Shown here piece by piece: positions 27,977 through 37,351 of a DNA stretch of 64,000 nt (positions are counted from its first letter, which is position 1; each line of letters starts with the position of its first letter). The translations under genes and the position numbers were made by a program. Under the pieces are notes generated by a model that was not told where the DNA came from, did no database searches, and saw only the letters and a program-made list of their open reading frames with translations. Source of the DNA: an uncultured Selenomonadaceae bacterium. Lineage in GTDB: Bacteria; Bacillota; Negativicutes; Selenomonadales; Selenomonadaceae. The stretch lies in assembly GCA_905234175.1 (NCBI GenBank), contig CAJOGX010000001.1, forward strand, positions 1 through 64,000. Reading direction: 5' to 3'.

Positions 27977-28168
27977 TCACTTCATGAGCATGTACAAAAT
28001 GTACGCCACGACGACGAACCACAGGATTTCCTTGAAAAATCTCACGACGAAAATTATCACGACAATCGCGACCGCCGTTGCAACTACGGCTTCCGGCGAG
28101 CCGAAAAATTCCACAAGCTTATCCCAGAACGCGTTGCCAAAAACGAACATCAGCAGTGCTTTTACCAT
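27977..28168 (-). CDS. Small two-helix membrane protein inside the S10 operon
   Basis: A 63-residue protein with two hydrophobic segments (about residues 27-44 and 47-62) and few charged residues, starting MVKALLMFVFGNAFWDKL. GGAGA lies nine bases before the ATG, and it fits tightly between rplW and rplB, so translation is likely. No family is recognised. The rplW-rplB junction normally has no extra gene. It might help place ribosomes or nascent chains at the membrane, but nothing in the sequence proves a role. Confidence 0.6.
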   Translation of the reverse strand: MVKALLMFVFGNAFWDKLVEFFGSPEAVVATAVAIVVIIFVVRFFKEILWFVVVAYILYMLMK

Positions 28169-28190
28169 GACGCCAATTCTCCAGCAGATT

Positions 28191-28472
28191 TTACGCGGTA
28201 AAGAACTCGATGGTTTCGCCAGCCGCCAGTTTCACGATAGCTTTTTTGTAGCTGGCGGTTTTGCCGACGGTACGGCCGCGACGTTTGGTTTTGCCCTTGA
28301 CGTTTACCGTGTTCACGTCCTCAACTTTGACGTTAAAAATTTCGTGAACGGCGTCAGCAATCTGAATTTTGTTGGCGCGCCTGTCGACGACGAAAACGTA
28401 TTTGCCGTCAGCCATCAGGTCGGTGGTGCGCTCGGTAATCAGCGGGCGAATCAGAATATCCCTTGCCTCCAT
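28191..28472 (-). CDS. rplW: 50S ribosomal protein L23
   Basis: L23 is the main docking site for nascent-chain factors at the tunnel exit. The 93-residue protein starts [20 protein letters not shown] and has [24 protein letters not shown]. The ATG lies 11 bases after the CAGTAACGG end of repeat copy D and has no AGGAGG. Confidence 0.97.
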   Translation of the reverse strand: MEARDILIRPLITERTTDLMADGKYVFVVDRRANKIQIADAVHEIFNVKVEDVNTVNVKGKTKRRGRTVGKTASYKKAIVKLAAGETIEFFTA

Positions 28473-28483
28473 TTAAGCGTACA

Positions 28484-28722
28484 CCGTTACTGAGAACTTA
28501 CAAAAAGCCACAGCTTTTAAGTCCCATTCCTGCTTCAACGCGTCCGCACTACTTGCGTTGGTATGACGCTCCACAGGCTTAAATTCCCCGCTAACGAACG
28601 GGTACATATCGCAAATTACCTCGCGATACCAGTAACTTTGTCCTTTCTTGATATTTACCAAAAGTCTGTCTGTCCGACACACAAACTGTCATTGCCTGAT
28701 TTTCGCTAAGTTTGTGTAAAAA
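28484..28722 (-). repeat. Superoperon intergenic repeat, copy D (rplD-rplW)
   Basis: Full-length copy. The core from CCGTTACTGA to CAGTAAC runs 28484-28636. The distal hairpin is TATCGC/GCGATA. The outer tail ends in a TACACAAAC/GTTTGTGTG hairpin. Twenty-five bases remain before the rplD stop; they hold a short GACGTT/AACGTC stem. Confidence 0.9.
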
Positions 28723-28747
28723 TTCGACGTTACCTCGAACGTCTGCC

Positions 28748-29377
28748 TTAATTGCCGTACACTTCCTGAATCGTTTCAACGGCGTCCTTCGTGAGGAAAA
28801 CTTTTTCGCAGTTCAAAATATCGTAGACGTTGAGCTGGAGCGTGCTGATTGTCTTAGCGTTCTGCAGGTTGTTAGACGAGAGCACGACGTTTTCCACGAG
28901 TTCCTTCGTGATAAACAGAGCCTTGCAGGCGTCGACGCCGAAGTTTTTCTGGAACTCGACGAACTTTTTAGTTTTAGGCGCGTCGAAGTTCAAATCGTCC
29001 AGCACGATAAGATTTTCGGATTTGACTTTATCGCTGAGCACGCACTTGAGCGCAAGACGGCGCTGCTTGCGGGGCATTGTGAAGGCGTAGGAGCGGGGGT
29101 GCGGACCAAAAATCGTACCGCCGCCGCGCCAGAGCGGACTTCTGCGGGAACCCGCGCGAGCACGTCCAGTGCCTTTCTGCCGCCAGGGTTTACGGCCGCC
29201 GCCGCGTACCATTCCGCGCGTTTTCGTCTGGTGCGTACCGAGCCGCCATGACGCCATTTGCATAACTACCGCCTGATGAACGAGACCGGCATTCATTTCC
29301 ACGTTGAAAATTTCTTCGCTGAGTTCGATGTCGCCGACCTTCGCGTTTTTCATATCGTATACTGCCAATGTGGGCAT
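28748..29377 (-). CDS. rplD: 50S ribosomal protein L4
   Basis: L4 lines the exit tunnel and in many bacteria represses the S10 operon. The 209-residue protein has the tunnel loop GTHQTKTRGMVRGGGRKPWRQKGTGRARAGSRRSPLWRGGG and FGPHPRSYAF. The ATG lies eight bases after the CAGTAACGG end of repeat copy E. Confidence 0.97.
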   Translation of the reverse strand: MPTLAVYDMKNAKVGDIELSEEIFNVEMNAGLVHQAVVMQMASWRLGTHQTKTRGMVRGGGRKPWRQKGTGRARAGSRRSPLWRGGGTIFGPHPRSYAFTMPRKQRRLALKCVLSDKVKSENLIVLDDLNFDAPKTKKFVEFQKNFGVDACKALFITKELVENVVLSSNNLQNAKTISTLQLNVYDILNCEKVFLTKDAVETIQEVYGN

Positions 29378-29385
29378 CTGTCACG

Positions 29386-29638
29386 CCGTTACTGAAAACT
29401 TACAAAGGTTACAAAAAACCTTCAGTTCCATTCCTGCTTCAACGCGCTCGCTTTTGTCGAAACTACTCGCGTTTGGTACAGCGCTCCACAGGCTTAACTT
29501 CCCCGCTAACGAACGGGTACATATCGTAATTGTTTTCACGATACCAGTAACTTTTGTCCTTTCGTAATATTTACCAAAAGTCTTTCTGTCCAGTGCACAA
29601 ACCGTCATTGCTTGGTTTTCGCTCTTGCTTGTGCAAAA
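29386..29638 (-). repeat. Superoperon intergenic repeat, copy E (rplC-rplD)
   Basis: Full-length copy. The core runs 29386-29551. The hairpins are AAGGTT/AACCTT near the start codon, TATCGT/ACGATA distally and TGCACAAGC/GTTTGTGCA in the tail. Each differs from copy D by paired changes. A TGA of a frame crossing the element stands just before the rplD ATG. Confidence 0.9.
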
Positions 29639-29735
29639 TCCGACGCCGTCCCCGTTCTCGTCAATTTAATGACCGCAGCGACCACATTATGAACCGATTG
29701 GCACGTCGACCTTATGCTTCATAAGGATTTAACTT
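29639..29735 (-). other. Remaining rplC-rplD spacer with a hairpin
   Basis: Between the rplC stop and repeat E, a perfect CCTTATG/CATAAGG stem with a three-base loop lies at 29710-29726. No T-run follows, so it is not a classical terminator. It might be an RNA-processing site. Nothing else is recognised here. Confidence 0.35.
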
Positions 29736-30386
29736 CTATTTTTTCTGTTTCGCAGGTTTAACGGTTTCGCGGACGATAACAAAGCCTTTCTTCGGACCAG
29801 GAACGGCGCCTTTAATCAGCAGCAAATTCCTGTTCACGTCGACTTTGACAATCGTCAGGCGCTGAATCGTGGTGCGGACGCCGCCCATTCTGCCAGGGAG
29901 CTTTTTGCCCTTGATAACGCGACCGCCAGGCCCCGAAAGCATTGCGCCGGTGGAGCCAGGTTCACGGTGAGATTTGGAGCCGTGCCCCATAGGTCCGCGC
30001 GCGAAGTGGTGCCGCTTGATACTGCCGGCGAAACCCTTGCCCTTGGACGTGCCGATAACGTCAACCAGATCGCCTTCCGCGAAAACGTCAACGCCAATCA
30101 CGTCGCCGGTTTTGTATTCGGACTCAGCGGCGAGGCGGACTTCACGAATGTACTTGACGGGCTTGACGCCGAATTTTTTGAACTGCCCAGCGTCTGGCTT
30201 GTTGACTTTGTTTTCATTGACTTCGCCGAAGCCGAGCTGAACGCTGTAATAGCCGTCCGTGTCAACGGTCTTGTTGCGAATCACGACGTTGTTGCCGCTC
30301 TCGATAACCGTCACGGGGATAACTTTGCCGTCCTCGGTGAAAATCTGAGTCATGCCCAGCTTGATTCCCAAAATTGTTTTAGCCAA
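29736..30386 (-). CDS. rplC: 50S ribosomal protein L3
   Basis: L3 organises the peptidyl transferase region. The 216-residue protein starts MAKTILGIKLGMTQIFTEDG and has GTSKGKGFAGSIKRHHFARGPMGHGSKSHR. The TTG at 30386 is chosen because AGGAGG lies eight bases upstream. The GTG three codons earlier overlaps that site. Confidence 0.97.
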   Translation of the reverse strand: MAKTILGIKLGMTQIFTEDGKVIPVTVIESGNNVVIRNKTVDTDGYYSVQLGFGEVNENKVNKPDAGQFKKFGVKPVKYIREVRLAAESEYKTGDVIGVDVFAEGDLVDVIGTSKGKGFAGSIKRHHFARGPMGHGSKSHREPGSTGAMLSGPGGRVIKGKKLPGRMGGVRTTIQRLTIVKVDVNRNLLLIKGAVPGPKKGFVIVRETVKPAKQKK

Positions 30387-30399
30387 TGCCTGCACCTCC

Positions 30400-30726
30400 T
30401 CAATTTACCTTGAGCTCGATTTCGACACCGGCGGGAAGGTCAAGGCGGACAAGCGCGTCCACGGCTTTCTGATTCGGCTGAAGAATATCGATAAGGCGCT
30501 TGTGAGTGCGCATTTCAAACTGTTCGCGCGAATCTTTGTTGACGTGCGGCGAACGCAGAATCGTATAGATATTTTTTTCAGTCGGCAGCGGGATAGGTCC
30601 CGAAACCATTGCGCCATTTTTGCGCGCCGTCTCGACGATTTTTGCCGCGCTCTGGTCAAGCGCCTTGTGGTCGTACGCCTTCAGCCGTATGCGCAGCCGT
30701 TTTTTCTGTGGTTGTTTAGGTGGCAA
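30400..30726 (-). CDS. rpsJ: 30S ribosomal protein S10
   Basis: S10 also serves as NusE in antitermination. The 108-residue form starts at a TTG and reads [20 protein letters not shown], then [39 protein letters not shown]. The open frame continues upstream through repeat copy F to 31038, but family length favours the TTG at 30726. This TTG stands eight bases after the CAGTAACGG end of copy F, without AGGAGG. Confidence 0.93.
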   Translation of the reverse strand: MPPKQPQKKRLRIRLKAYDHKALDQSAAKIVETARKNGAMVSGPIPLPTEKNIYTILRSPHVNKDSREQFEMRTHKRLIDILQPNQKAVDALVRLDLPAGVEIELKVN

Positions 30727-30734
30727 TTTTCTTT

Positions 30735-30986
30735 CCGTTACTGAAAACTTAAAAAGGTTAAAAAACCTCAGTTCCATTCCTGCTTCAACGCGTCCGCTTT
30801 TGCCGAGGCTACTCACGTTTGGTATAACGCTCCACAGGCTTAAATTCCCCGCTAACGAACGGGTACATACCGCAATTTTTTTCGCGATACCAGTAACTTC
30901 CGTCCTTTCGTAATATTCACCAAAAGTCTTTCTGTCCAGCACACAAACCGTCATTGCTTGGTTTTCGCTCTTGTTTGTGCAAAATG
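30735..30986 (-). repeat. Superoperon intergenic repeat, copy F (tuf-rpsJ)
   Basis: Full-length copy. The core runs 30735-30897. The hairpins are AGGTT/AACCT, TATCGC/GCGGTA with one G-U pair, and TGCACAAAC/GTTTGTGTG. About 90 bases between it and the tuf stop hold no clear promoter or terminator. Confidence 0.9.
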
Positions 30987-31076
30987 TCAGGCTTTTATTT
31001 TGACAAAAATTAAGGAAGAGGAACCGGCAAGGCGCCAATTCCCACTTCCCGAAAAATCTTTTGAGCCGAATTTAAA

Positions 31077-32279
31077 TTACTCGTTGATTTCGATAACGCG
31101 GCCGGAACCGACGGTGTGACCGCCTTCACGGATAGCGAAGAGCAGACCTTTTTCAATAGCGATTGGCGTGATGAGCTCAACGTCCATTTCGATATGGTCG
31201 CCAGGCATGCACATTTCAGCGGGGTTGCCGTCAGTGTCGCGCAGGTTGCCAACTACGCCGGTAACGTCAGTCGTGCGGAAGTAGAACTGCGGGCGATAGT
31301 TCGCGAAGAACGGAGTATGGCGACCGCCTTCTTCCTTCGTAAGGACGTAAACCTGAGCCTTGAATTTCGTGTGAGGATGAATCGTGCCAGGTTTAGCAAG
31401 AACCTGACCGCGTTCAATTTCTTTACGGTCGACGCCACGGAGCAGAACGCCAACGTTATCGCCGGCAACCGCGCTGTCGAGCAGCTTGCGGAACATTTCA
31501 ATACCAGTAGCAACAGTCTTACGAGGCTCGTCGCGCAGACCAACGATTTCAACGGGGTCGTTCAGTTTCAGTTCGCCGCGTTCGACACGACCGGTAGCAA
31601 CGGTGCCGCGTCCAGTGATTGTGAAAACGTCTTCAACCGGCATAAGGAACGGCTTATCCTTGTCGCGTTCCGGCGTCGGAATGTAAGCGTCAACTTCGTC
31701 AAGCAGCTTGAGAATGTTGGCTTCCTGTTCCTTGTCGCCCTGCAGCGCGAGGAGTGCGGAACCCGCAACAATCGGAATATCGTCGCCAGGAAATTCGTAC
31801 TTGCTGAGCAGTTCGCGGACTTCCATTTCAACGAGTTCAAGGAGTTCGGGGTCGTCAACCTGGTCAACTTTGTTGAGGAAAACGACGATAGCTGGAACGC
31901 CAACCTGACGCGCAAGCAGGATATGTTCACGAGTCTGGGGCATCGGGCCATCAGAAGCCGCAACAACGAGAATCGCGCCGTCCATCTGAGCCGCGCCGGT
32001 GATCATGTTTTTAATATAGTCCGCGTGGCCAGGGCAGTCGACGTGCGCATAGTGGCGCTTTTCGGTCTCGTATTCAACGTGAGCCGTGTTAATCGTGATA
32101 CCGCGTTCGCGCTCTTCCGGCGCCTTGTCGATGTTTTCGTAGGATTCGTATTTCGCGAAGCCCTTCTGAGAAAGAACTTTCGTGATAGCCGCAGTAAGCG
32201 TCGTTTTGCCGTGGTCGATATGTCCAATCGTACCAATGTTAACGTGCGGTTTACTGCGGTCAAACTTTTGCTTTGCCAA
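31077..32279 (-). CDS. tuf: Elongation factor Tu
   Basis: EF-Tu delivers aminoacyl-tRNA to the ribosome. The 400-residue protein has the G1 motif [30 protein letters not shown] (G3) and NKVDQVDD (G4). The start is a TTG ([13 protein letters not shown]) with AAAGGAG eight bases upstream. A GTG nine bases earlier overlaps this site. It follows fusA after 217 bases. Confidence 0.98.
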   Translation of the reverse strand: MAKQKFDRSKPHVNIGTIGHIDHGKTTLTAAITKVLSQKGFAKYESYENIDKAPEERERGITINTAHVEYETEKRHYAHVDCPGHADYIKNMITGAAQMDGAILVVAASDGPMPQTREHILLARQVGVPAIVVFLNKVDQVDDPELLELVEMEVRELLSKYEFPGDDIPIVAGSALLALQGDKEQEANILKLLDEVDAYIPTPERDKDKPFLMPVEDVFTITGRGTVATGRVERGELKLNDPVEIVGLRDEPRKTVATGIEMFRKLLDSAVAGDNVGVLLRGVDRKEIERGQVLAKPGTIHPHTKFKAQVYVLTKEEGGRHTPFFANYRPQFYFRTTDVTGVVGNLRDTDGNPAEMCMPGDHIEMDVELITPIAIEKGLLFAIREGGHTVGSGRVIEINE

Positions 32280-32496
32280 ATTTAACACTCCTTTATTCAG
32301 GAAAAAATTTTCGTCATTTTTATAAACTCAAGCGGCTTGCCAATTCCTCAGCGTACTCGCCCTATCGGTTGCGTCAATCGTCGGCAGCCTGCCTTTGTTT
32401 CCAAATAAAACCCTTCGGCGAATTTTTGAACTCCCGCTTAATTTTACCCGACGAATCTGAATCAGACTTGAAATTTCCGCCGGATTTTAAGCAGCC
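32280..32496 (-). other. fusA-tuf spacer
   Basis: A 217-base gap between fusA and tuf. No gene, terminator or convincing promoter is seen. A TTGGCA and a TATAAA occur near 32325-32350 but their spacing is too short. It may still hold a tuf promoter or a processing site. Confidence 0.4.
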
Positions 32497-34572
32497 TTAT
32501 TCGCCCTTGTTTCTCGCAACAATCGCGTCGGAGATAGTTTTAGGAACTTCGTCGTAGTAAGCGACTTCCATGGAATAAGTGCCGCGCCCCTGCGTCTTGG
32601 AACGCAGCTCCGTCGCGTAGCCAAACATCTCGGAAAGCGGAACGAAGCCGTGAATAACCTGCAGACCGCCGCGCGCGTCCATACCGTCAATCTTGCCGCG
32701 CCGCGCATTCAGGTCGCCAATCACGTCGCCCATGTAACTTTCGGGAACGGTGACTTCAACCTTGACGTACGGTTCCAGCAGAACTGGCTTAGCTTTTTCA
32801 GCCGCCGCCTTGAAGGCAAGCGAACCGGCAACTTTGAACGCCGCCTCGCTCGAATCGACTTCGTGGAAACTGCCGTCGTAAACAACAGCCTTCACGTCAA
32901 CCATTGGGTAGCCCGCCAGCACGCCGTTTTCCATAGCCTGCCTGACGCCCGCCTCAATCGGATTGATGTATTCTTTGGGAATGACGCCGCCGACAATTTT
33001 GCTCTCGAACTCGAAGCCCTTGCCGACTTCGTTGGGGAAAATCTCAATCCAACAGTGACCGTACTGCCCGTGCCCGCCGGTTTGACGAATGAATTTGCCC
33101 TCGGCTTTGGAACTCTTACGAATCGTCTCGCGGTACGCAACCTGCGGCTCGCCAACTTTGCAGTCAACTTTGAACTCGCGGAGCATTCTGTCAACGATAA
33201 TCTGAAGGTGAAGTTCGCCCATGCCGGAAATAATCGTCTGACCGGTTTCAGGGTCGGTGCGGACTTTGAACGTGGGATCTTCCTCAGCAAGTTTCTGCAG
33301 CGCGATGCCCATTTTATCCTGGTCATTTTTCGTGGAAGGCTCAACCGCAACCGAAATGACTGGGTCGGGAAATTCCATTGACTCAAGAATAATTGGCGCC
33401 TTTTCGTCGCAGAGCGTATCGCCCGTCGTGGTGTCCTTCAAGCCGACCGCCGCCGCAATGTCGCCGCTGTAAACGGTATCAATTTCGGTGCGGTTGTTCG
33501 CGTGCATTTGCAAAATCCTGCCAATGCGCTCCTTCCTGCCCTTCGTCGAATTGTAAACGTAGGAGCCGGATTTGAGCACGCCGGAATAAACGCGGAAAAA
33601 CGCCAGCTTGCCAACGTACGGGTCAGTCATAATCTTGAAAGCGAGCGCGGAAAAAGGTTCCTCGTCGCTTGCCGGACGGAAGTCTTCTTCGCCGCTGGGA
33701 TTAACTCCCTGAATCGGCGGAATATCAGTTGGCGCGGGCATGTAGTCAACGATAGCGTCCAAAAGTGGCTGAACACCGCGATTTTTGTAAGACGTGCCGC
33801 AGGTAACGGGCGTCATTTTGCAATCGATAACAGCCTTGCGAATGACAGCTTTAATTTCGTCAACGGTAACTTCCTCACCGCCGAGATACTTTTCCATGAA
33901 GTCATCGTCCTGCTCAGCGCACGCTTCAAGCAGTTTGTCACGGTAATCGCGCGCCATATCGAGCATATCTTCGGGAACGTCAATTTCCTCGGAAACTTTG
34001 CCCAAATCGTCTTCGTAAACAATCGCTTCCATGCGAACGAGGTCGACAATCCCTTTGAAACTGTCTTCCGCGCCAATAGGAAGCTGAATCGCCACGGCGT
34101 TTGTGTGCAGGCGGTCGCGCATCATCTGAATGACGTTGTAAAAATCTGCGCCGGTAATGTCCATTTTGTTGACGTAAGCCATGCGCGGAACATTGTACCT
34201 TTCAGCCTGCCGCCAGACGGTTTCGGTCTGAGGCTCGACGCCGCCGCGTGCAGTAAGAATCGCCAGCGCGCCGTCCAGAACCCTGAGTGAACGCTCAACT
34301 TCAACCGTGAAGTCCACGTGCCCAGGCGTGTCGATAATGTTTATGCGGTGGTCTTTCCAAAAACAGGTCGTTGCGGCGGAAGTGATTGTAATGCCGCGCT
34401 CCTGCTCCTGAACCATCCAATCCATCGTCGCCGCGCCGTCATGCACCTCGCCAATTTTGTGATTGATTCCCGTGTAAAAAAGAATGCGCTCAGTCGTCGT
34501 CGTTTTACCGGCGTCAATGTGCGCCATGATTCCTATGTTGCGAGTTTTTTCCAGTGAAAACTCTCTTGACAC
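32497..34572 (-). CDS. fusA: Elongation factor G
   Basis: EF-G drives translocation and, with Frr, ribosome recycling. The 691-residue protein has [19 protein letters not shown] (G1), [22 protein letters not shown] (G3) and [10 protein letters not shown] (G4), followed by the usual five-domain layout. The GTG start ([13 protein letters not shown]) has AGGAGG ten bases upstream. A longer frame upstream runs out of phase over rpsG and is not used. Confidence 0.98.
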   Translation of the reverse strand: MSREFSLEKTRNIGIMAHIDAGKTTTTERILFYTGINHKIGEVHDGAATMDWMVQEQERGITITSAATTCFWKDHRINIIDTPGHVDFTVEVERSLRVLDGALAILTARGGVEPQTETVWRQAERYNVPRMAYVNKMDITGADFYNVIQMMRDRLHTNAVAIQLPIGAEDSFKGIVDLVRMEAIVYEDDLGKVSEEIDVPEDMLDMARDYRDKLLEACAEQDDDFMEKYLGGEEVTVDEIKAVIRKAVIDCKMTPVTCGTSYKNRGVQPLLDAIVDYMPAPTDIPPIQGVNPSGEEDFRPASDEEPFSALAFKIMTDPYVGKLAFFRVYSGVLKSGSYVYNSTKGRKERIGRILQMHANNRTEIDTVYSGDIAAAVGLKDTTTGDTLCDEKAPIILESMEFPDPVISVAVEPSTKNDQDKMGIALQKLAEEDPTFKVRTDPETGQTIISGMGELHLQIIVDRMLREFKVDCKVGEPQVAYRETIRKSSKAEGKFIRQTGGHGQYGHCWIEIFPNEVGKGFEFESKIVGGVIPKEYINPIEAGVRQAMENGVLAGYPMVDVKAVVYDGSFHEVDSSEAAFKVAGSLAFKAAAEKAKPVLLEPYVKVEVTVPESYMGDVIGDLNARRGKIDGMDARGGLQVIHGFVPLSEMFGYATELRSKTQGRGTYSMEVAYYDEVPKTISDAIVARNKGE

Positions 34573-34687
34573 TTGAATTTCGCCTCCTGCAATTGCGATG
34601 AATAAGAGCAATTGCTCTTTGTACGCAATTTTCAAGATTAAAGCTGAAAACTTTGCGCACTTCGCCAGAAAAATCCAGGTGTCAAAA

Positions 34688-35170
<483 letters not shown>

Positions 35171-35174
35171 TCAA

Positions 35175-35558
35175 TTATTTTTTCTTCGGTTTAGCCTTTT
35201 TGGCGCCGTACTTGGAGCGGGACTGATTTCTGTCCTGAACGCCGGCGGTATCGAGTGAGCCGCGAATAATATGATAACGAACGCCAGGCAAATCCTTGAC
35301 GCGCCCGCCGCGAATCAAAACAACGCTGTGTTCCTGCAAATTGTGACCGATACCAGGAATGTAAGCGGTAACTTCAATGCTGTTAGTCAAGCGGACACGC
35401 GCCACCTTGCGCAGCGCCGAGTTAGGTTTTTTCGGCGTCGTAGTATAAACACGAGTGCAAACGCCGCGCTTCTGCGGGCATTCTTTCAAAGCCGGAGCTG
35501 TCGATTTTACTACAAGGCTCTGGCGGCTTTTTCTCACCAACTGGTTTATCGTGGGCAC
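35175..35558 (-). CDS. rpsL: 30S ribosomal protein S12
   Basis: S12 guards decoding accuracy. The 127-residue protein starts [13 protein letters not shown] at a GTG with AGGAGG eight bases upstream. A second GTG three codons earlier overlaps that site. The [20 protein letters not shown] loop keeps the Lys residues of the drug-sensitive type. It is the first gene of the superoperon in this window. rpoB and rpoC are not adjacent. Confidence 0.97.
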   Translation of the reverse strand: MPTINQLVRKSRQSLVVKSTAPALKECPQKRGVCTRVYTTTPKKPNSALRKVARVRLTNSIEVTAYIPGIGHNLQEHSVVLIRGGRVKDLPGVRYHIIRGSLDTAGVQDRNQSRSKYGAKKAKPKKK

Positions 35559-35580
35559 GTATTCCACCTCCTTTCGATAC

Positions 35581-35616
35581 TAAAAAAAATATTCCTTCCA
35601 AAACGCAAGGAATATT
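35581..35616 (-). terminator. Terminator of the glycosyltransferase operon
   Basis: On the minus strand a perfect 10-bp stem, AATATTCCTT with AAGGAATATT and a nine-base loop, is followed by eight T residues. It ends transcripts arriving from the glycosyltransferase gene. Its upstream arm overlaps the -10 box of the rpsL promoter, so a transcript started there lacks one arm and escapes it. Confidence 0.8.
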
Positions 35617-35640
35617 ATCATTGTTAAAAAAGCTTGTCAA
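35612..35640 (-). promoter_or_regulatory. Promoter of the str-S10-spc-alpha superoperon
   Basis: TTGACA (35640-35635), a 17-base spacer and TAATAT (35617-35612) precede rpsL by about 55 bases. A GATAAT at 15-base spacing is an alternative -10. The start of transcription would fall in the loop of the overlapping terminator. Confidence 0.65.
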
Positions 35641-35720
35641 GTCGCGTCAGAACGCCAATTTTATTTACAAGTTGTCTTGTTGAAAAACTTTCAATTTGTC
35701 AAAAAAAGTATAGTTTTCCC

Positions 35721-36797
35721 TCAGCGCTCAGCCAATTTTTTTTCGAGCTCAGCAATCCGACCGTTCGCCACCGCCAACATTTTTTGCTGCGTGTTTATAA
35801 GACTGCAGAGATACGCAACCAATTCTGCGTGCTCGCCCGTTTCTTCCCCGAACTGTTCGAGGAAAATTTTGTAGACTTCGTACGGCTGAAGATTAGCGCA
35901 GTCTTTGAATATCGTGTTGAAACCCCAGCTTGCCAGATTTCCCATCCAGGCATAGCGGTACTGCGGATTTTTCTCAAGGAACTCAGTTTTTTCGGCGACG
36001 AGATTCATATTTTTCGGACCGGTCAATATCGAGTACATGATGAATCTGATATGCTCAGCCGCCGAATTTTTGTTCCGCGTGATAGAATTTTTGTTTTCGC
36101 GACATATATAGAGCGGCGTCGGGATAATCAGCATTCTCTTTGCGTGCAGTATTAACTGCATCGTCCAAAAATTATCTTCGTTCGCATAAACGCGCGGGAA
36201 ATAAATTTCGTTCTCGATTAAAAGTTCCCGCCGCGAAAATTTTAGCCAGGGCATTACGACAAATTTTCCTCTAAACAAGTCTGTCATACGCTCGGCAGGA
36301 TTTTCGTTCTCCCAGGACGGAATTTCCGCCAGTTCCGGCTGTATGTAGGGACATGCGACAATTTTCAGCTTCGTCGGAAATGGCTTGTCTGCCTCGATGT
36401 CAAAAACAAAATGTTTCCGCATACAAACGACATCAGCCTCGTACGTTTCCGCTGTGGTAAAAAGCTCCGCCAGCGCGTTGTTCATCAGCAAATCATCACT
36501 GTCCATGAAGTACACGTACTTTCCGCGTGAAAGATTCAGCCCTCTGTTACGCGGAACGCAGGGATTTCCGAAATTCTTTTTTAAGCGCAGGAGATGAAGT
36601 TCTATACCCCCCCCCGCTAGTTTTTGTACGTAATTTTCAACTATGTTATAGCTGTTGTCCGTTGAAGCGTGATCTACCACGATAACTTCAAAATCTCTGA
36701 ACGTCTGCGCGAAAAGGCTTTCAAGGCAGGGCGCGATAAATTTCTCCGCGTTGTACATTGGAATGACGACGGAAATAGCGGGGAGTTTCTGCTCCAA
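35721..36797 (-). CDS. Family 2 glycosyltransferase with a nine-G tract
   Basis: This 358-residue protein has the GT-A fold of family 2: ISVVIPMYNAEKFIAPCLES at the start, VVDHASTDNS for the nucleotide sugar and YFMDSDDLL as the DxD-type metal site near residue 94. A short coiled coil ends the protein. The TTG start is set by TGGAGG seven bases upstream, inside the end of the cupin gene. A run of nine G on the coding strand (36615-36607, about codons 61-63) could slip and switch the gene off. Its codon use is more AT-rich than that of its neighbours. The acceptor is unknown. Confidence 0.85.
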   Translation of the reverse strand: MEQKLPAISVVIPMYNAEKFIAPCLESLFAQTFRDFEVIVVDHASTDNSYNIVENYVQKLAGGGIELHLLRLKKNFGNPCVPRNRGLNLSRGKYVYFMDSDDLLMNNALAELFTTAETYEADVVCMRKHFVFDIEADKPFPTKLKIVACPYIQPELAEIPSWENENPAERMTDLFRGKFVVMPWLKFSRRELLIENEIYFPRVYANEDNFWTMQLILHAKRMLIIPTPLYICRENKNSITRNKNSAAEHIRFIMYSILTGPKNMNLVAEKTEFLEKNPQYRYAWMGNLASWGFNTIFKDCANLQPYEVYKIFLEQFGEETGEHAELVAYLCSLINTQQKMLAVANGRIAELEKKLAER

Positions 36798-36799
36798 TT

Positions 36800-37210
36800 T
36801 TACGCCTCCAGTTTGGAATACTGCTCGTCGTCGACCGGCTCCAGCCATTCGTTTGAAGAACCTTCCGCCGGAATTTCTACCGCCAGATGAGAAAACCAGC
36901 TGTCAGCCGCCGCGCCGTGCCAGTGCTTCATTTCGGGCGGAATGTTTACCACGTCGCCAGGTTTTAAAGCCTGCGGAGCCTTGCCCCATTCCTGATACCA
37001 GCCGCGCCCGCCAGTCACCAGCAAAATCTGTCCGCTTTTATGATGAATGTGCCAGTTGTTCCGGCAACCAGGCGAAAACGTCACGTTGACGATTGGTCCT
37101 CCCTTGTCCGTGAGGCGATTGTTATACGCCTGCCCGATAAAAAACGGCTCGTACTGTTTGGGAAGTTTGTCGCCGACTGCGAAGACGCTCGGATTTTTAA
37201 TTTCACTCAA
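36800..37210 (-). CDS. Cupin-domain protein
   Basis: A 136-residue single-domain cupin. The metal-binding motif is seen as [23 protein letters not shown] followed by a second motif with [10 protein letters not shown]. Such small cupins bind a metal and small organic acids or act as isomerases; the substrate cannot be told. The TTG at 37210 lies nine bases after AGGAGG. A GTG three codons earlier overlaps it. It is cotranscribed with the glycosyltransferase, whose TTG starts three bases after its own stop. Confidence 0.8.
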   Translation of the reverse strand: MSEIKNPSVFAVGDKLPKQYEPFFIGQAYNNRLTDKGGPIVNVTFSPGCRNNWHIHHKSGQILLVTGGRGWYQEWGKAPQALKPGDVVNIPPEMKHWHGAAADSWFSHLAVEIPAEGSSNEWLEPVDDEQYSKLEA

Positions 37211-37240
37211 GCTAATCACCCTCCTAAAATTTCTGCTGAT

Positions 37241-37269
37241 ATTATAACCCGCGCGAAAATTCTAGTCAA
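37241..37269 (-). promoter_or_regulatory. Promoter of the cupin-glycosyltransferase operon
   Basis: TTGACT (37269-37264), a 17-base spacer and a perfect TATAAT (37246-37241). The -35 lies 13 bases from that of the divergent ilvD promoter. Confidence 0.8.
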
Positions 37270-37282
37270 AAATTTTTTCAGC

Positions 37283-37311
37283 TTGCATACGCGGCGGAAA
37301 TGCGCTAAAAT
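37283..37311 (+). promoter_or_regulatory. Promoter of ilvD
   Basis: TTGCAT at 37283-37288, a 17-base spacer and TAAAAT at 37306-37311, about 40 bases upstream of the ilvD ATG. No T-box or leader peptide is visible. Confidence 0.7.
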
Positions 37312-37351
37312 TTTTTGGCTTAAAATTATTTTCAAGGGAGCTAAGAAAAAA

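Noticed and set aside
18727-30986. Repeat copies as a CRISPR array
   Set aside because: The units are 177-258 bp, kilobases apart and separated by genes. There are no short direct repeats with uniform spacers.
28473-31038. Short open frames in the repeat elements, with recurring peptides such as [15 protein letters not shown] and FKPVERHT
   Set aside because: The reading frame differs between copies, changes are not biased to third codon positions, and stops fall at different places. Hairpin covariation explains the conservation better than a protein does.
34604-34619. Palindrome AGAGCAATTGCTCT between rpsG and fusA as an operator
   Set aside because: A 14-base palindrome alone inside an operon is weak evidence, and no promoter accompanies it.
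37040-37351. Upstream extension of ilvD to 655 codons
   Set aside because: It crosses the cupin gene and both divergent promoters. The ATG at 37352 gives the usual IlvD length.
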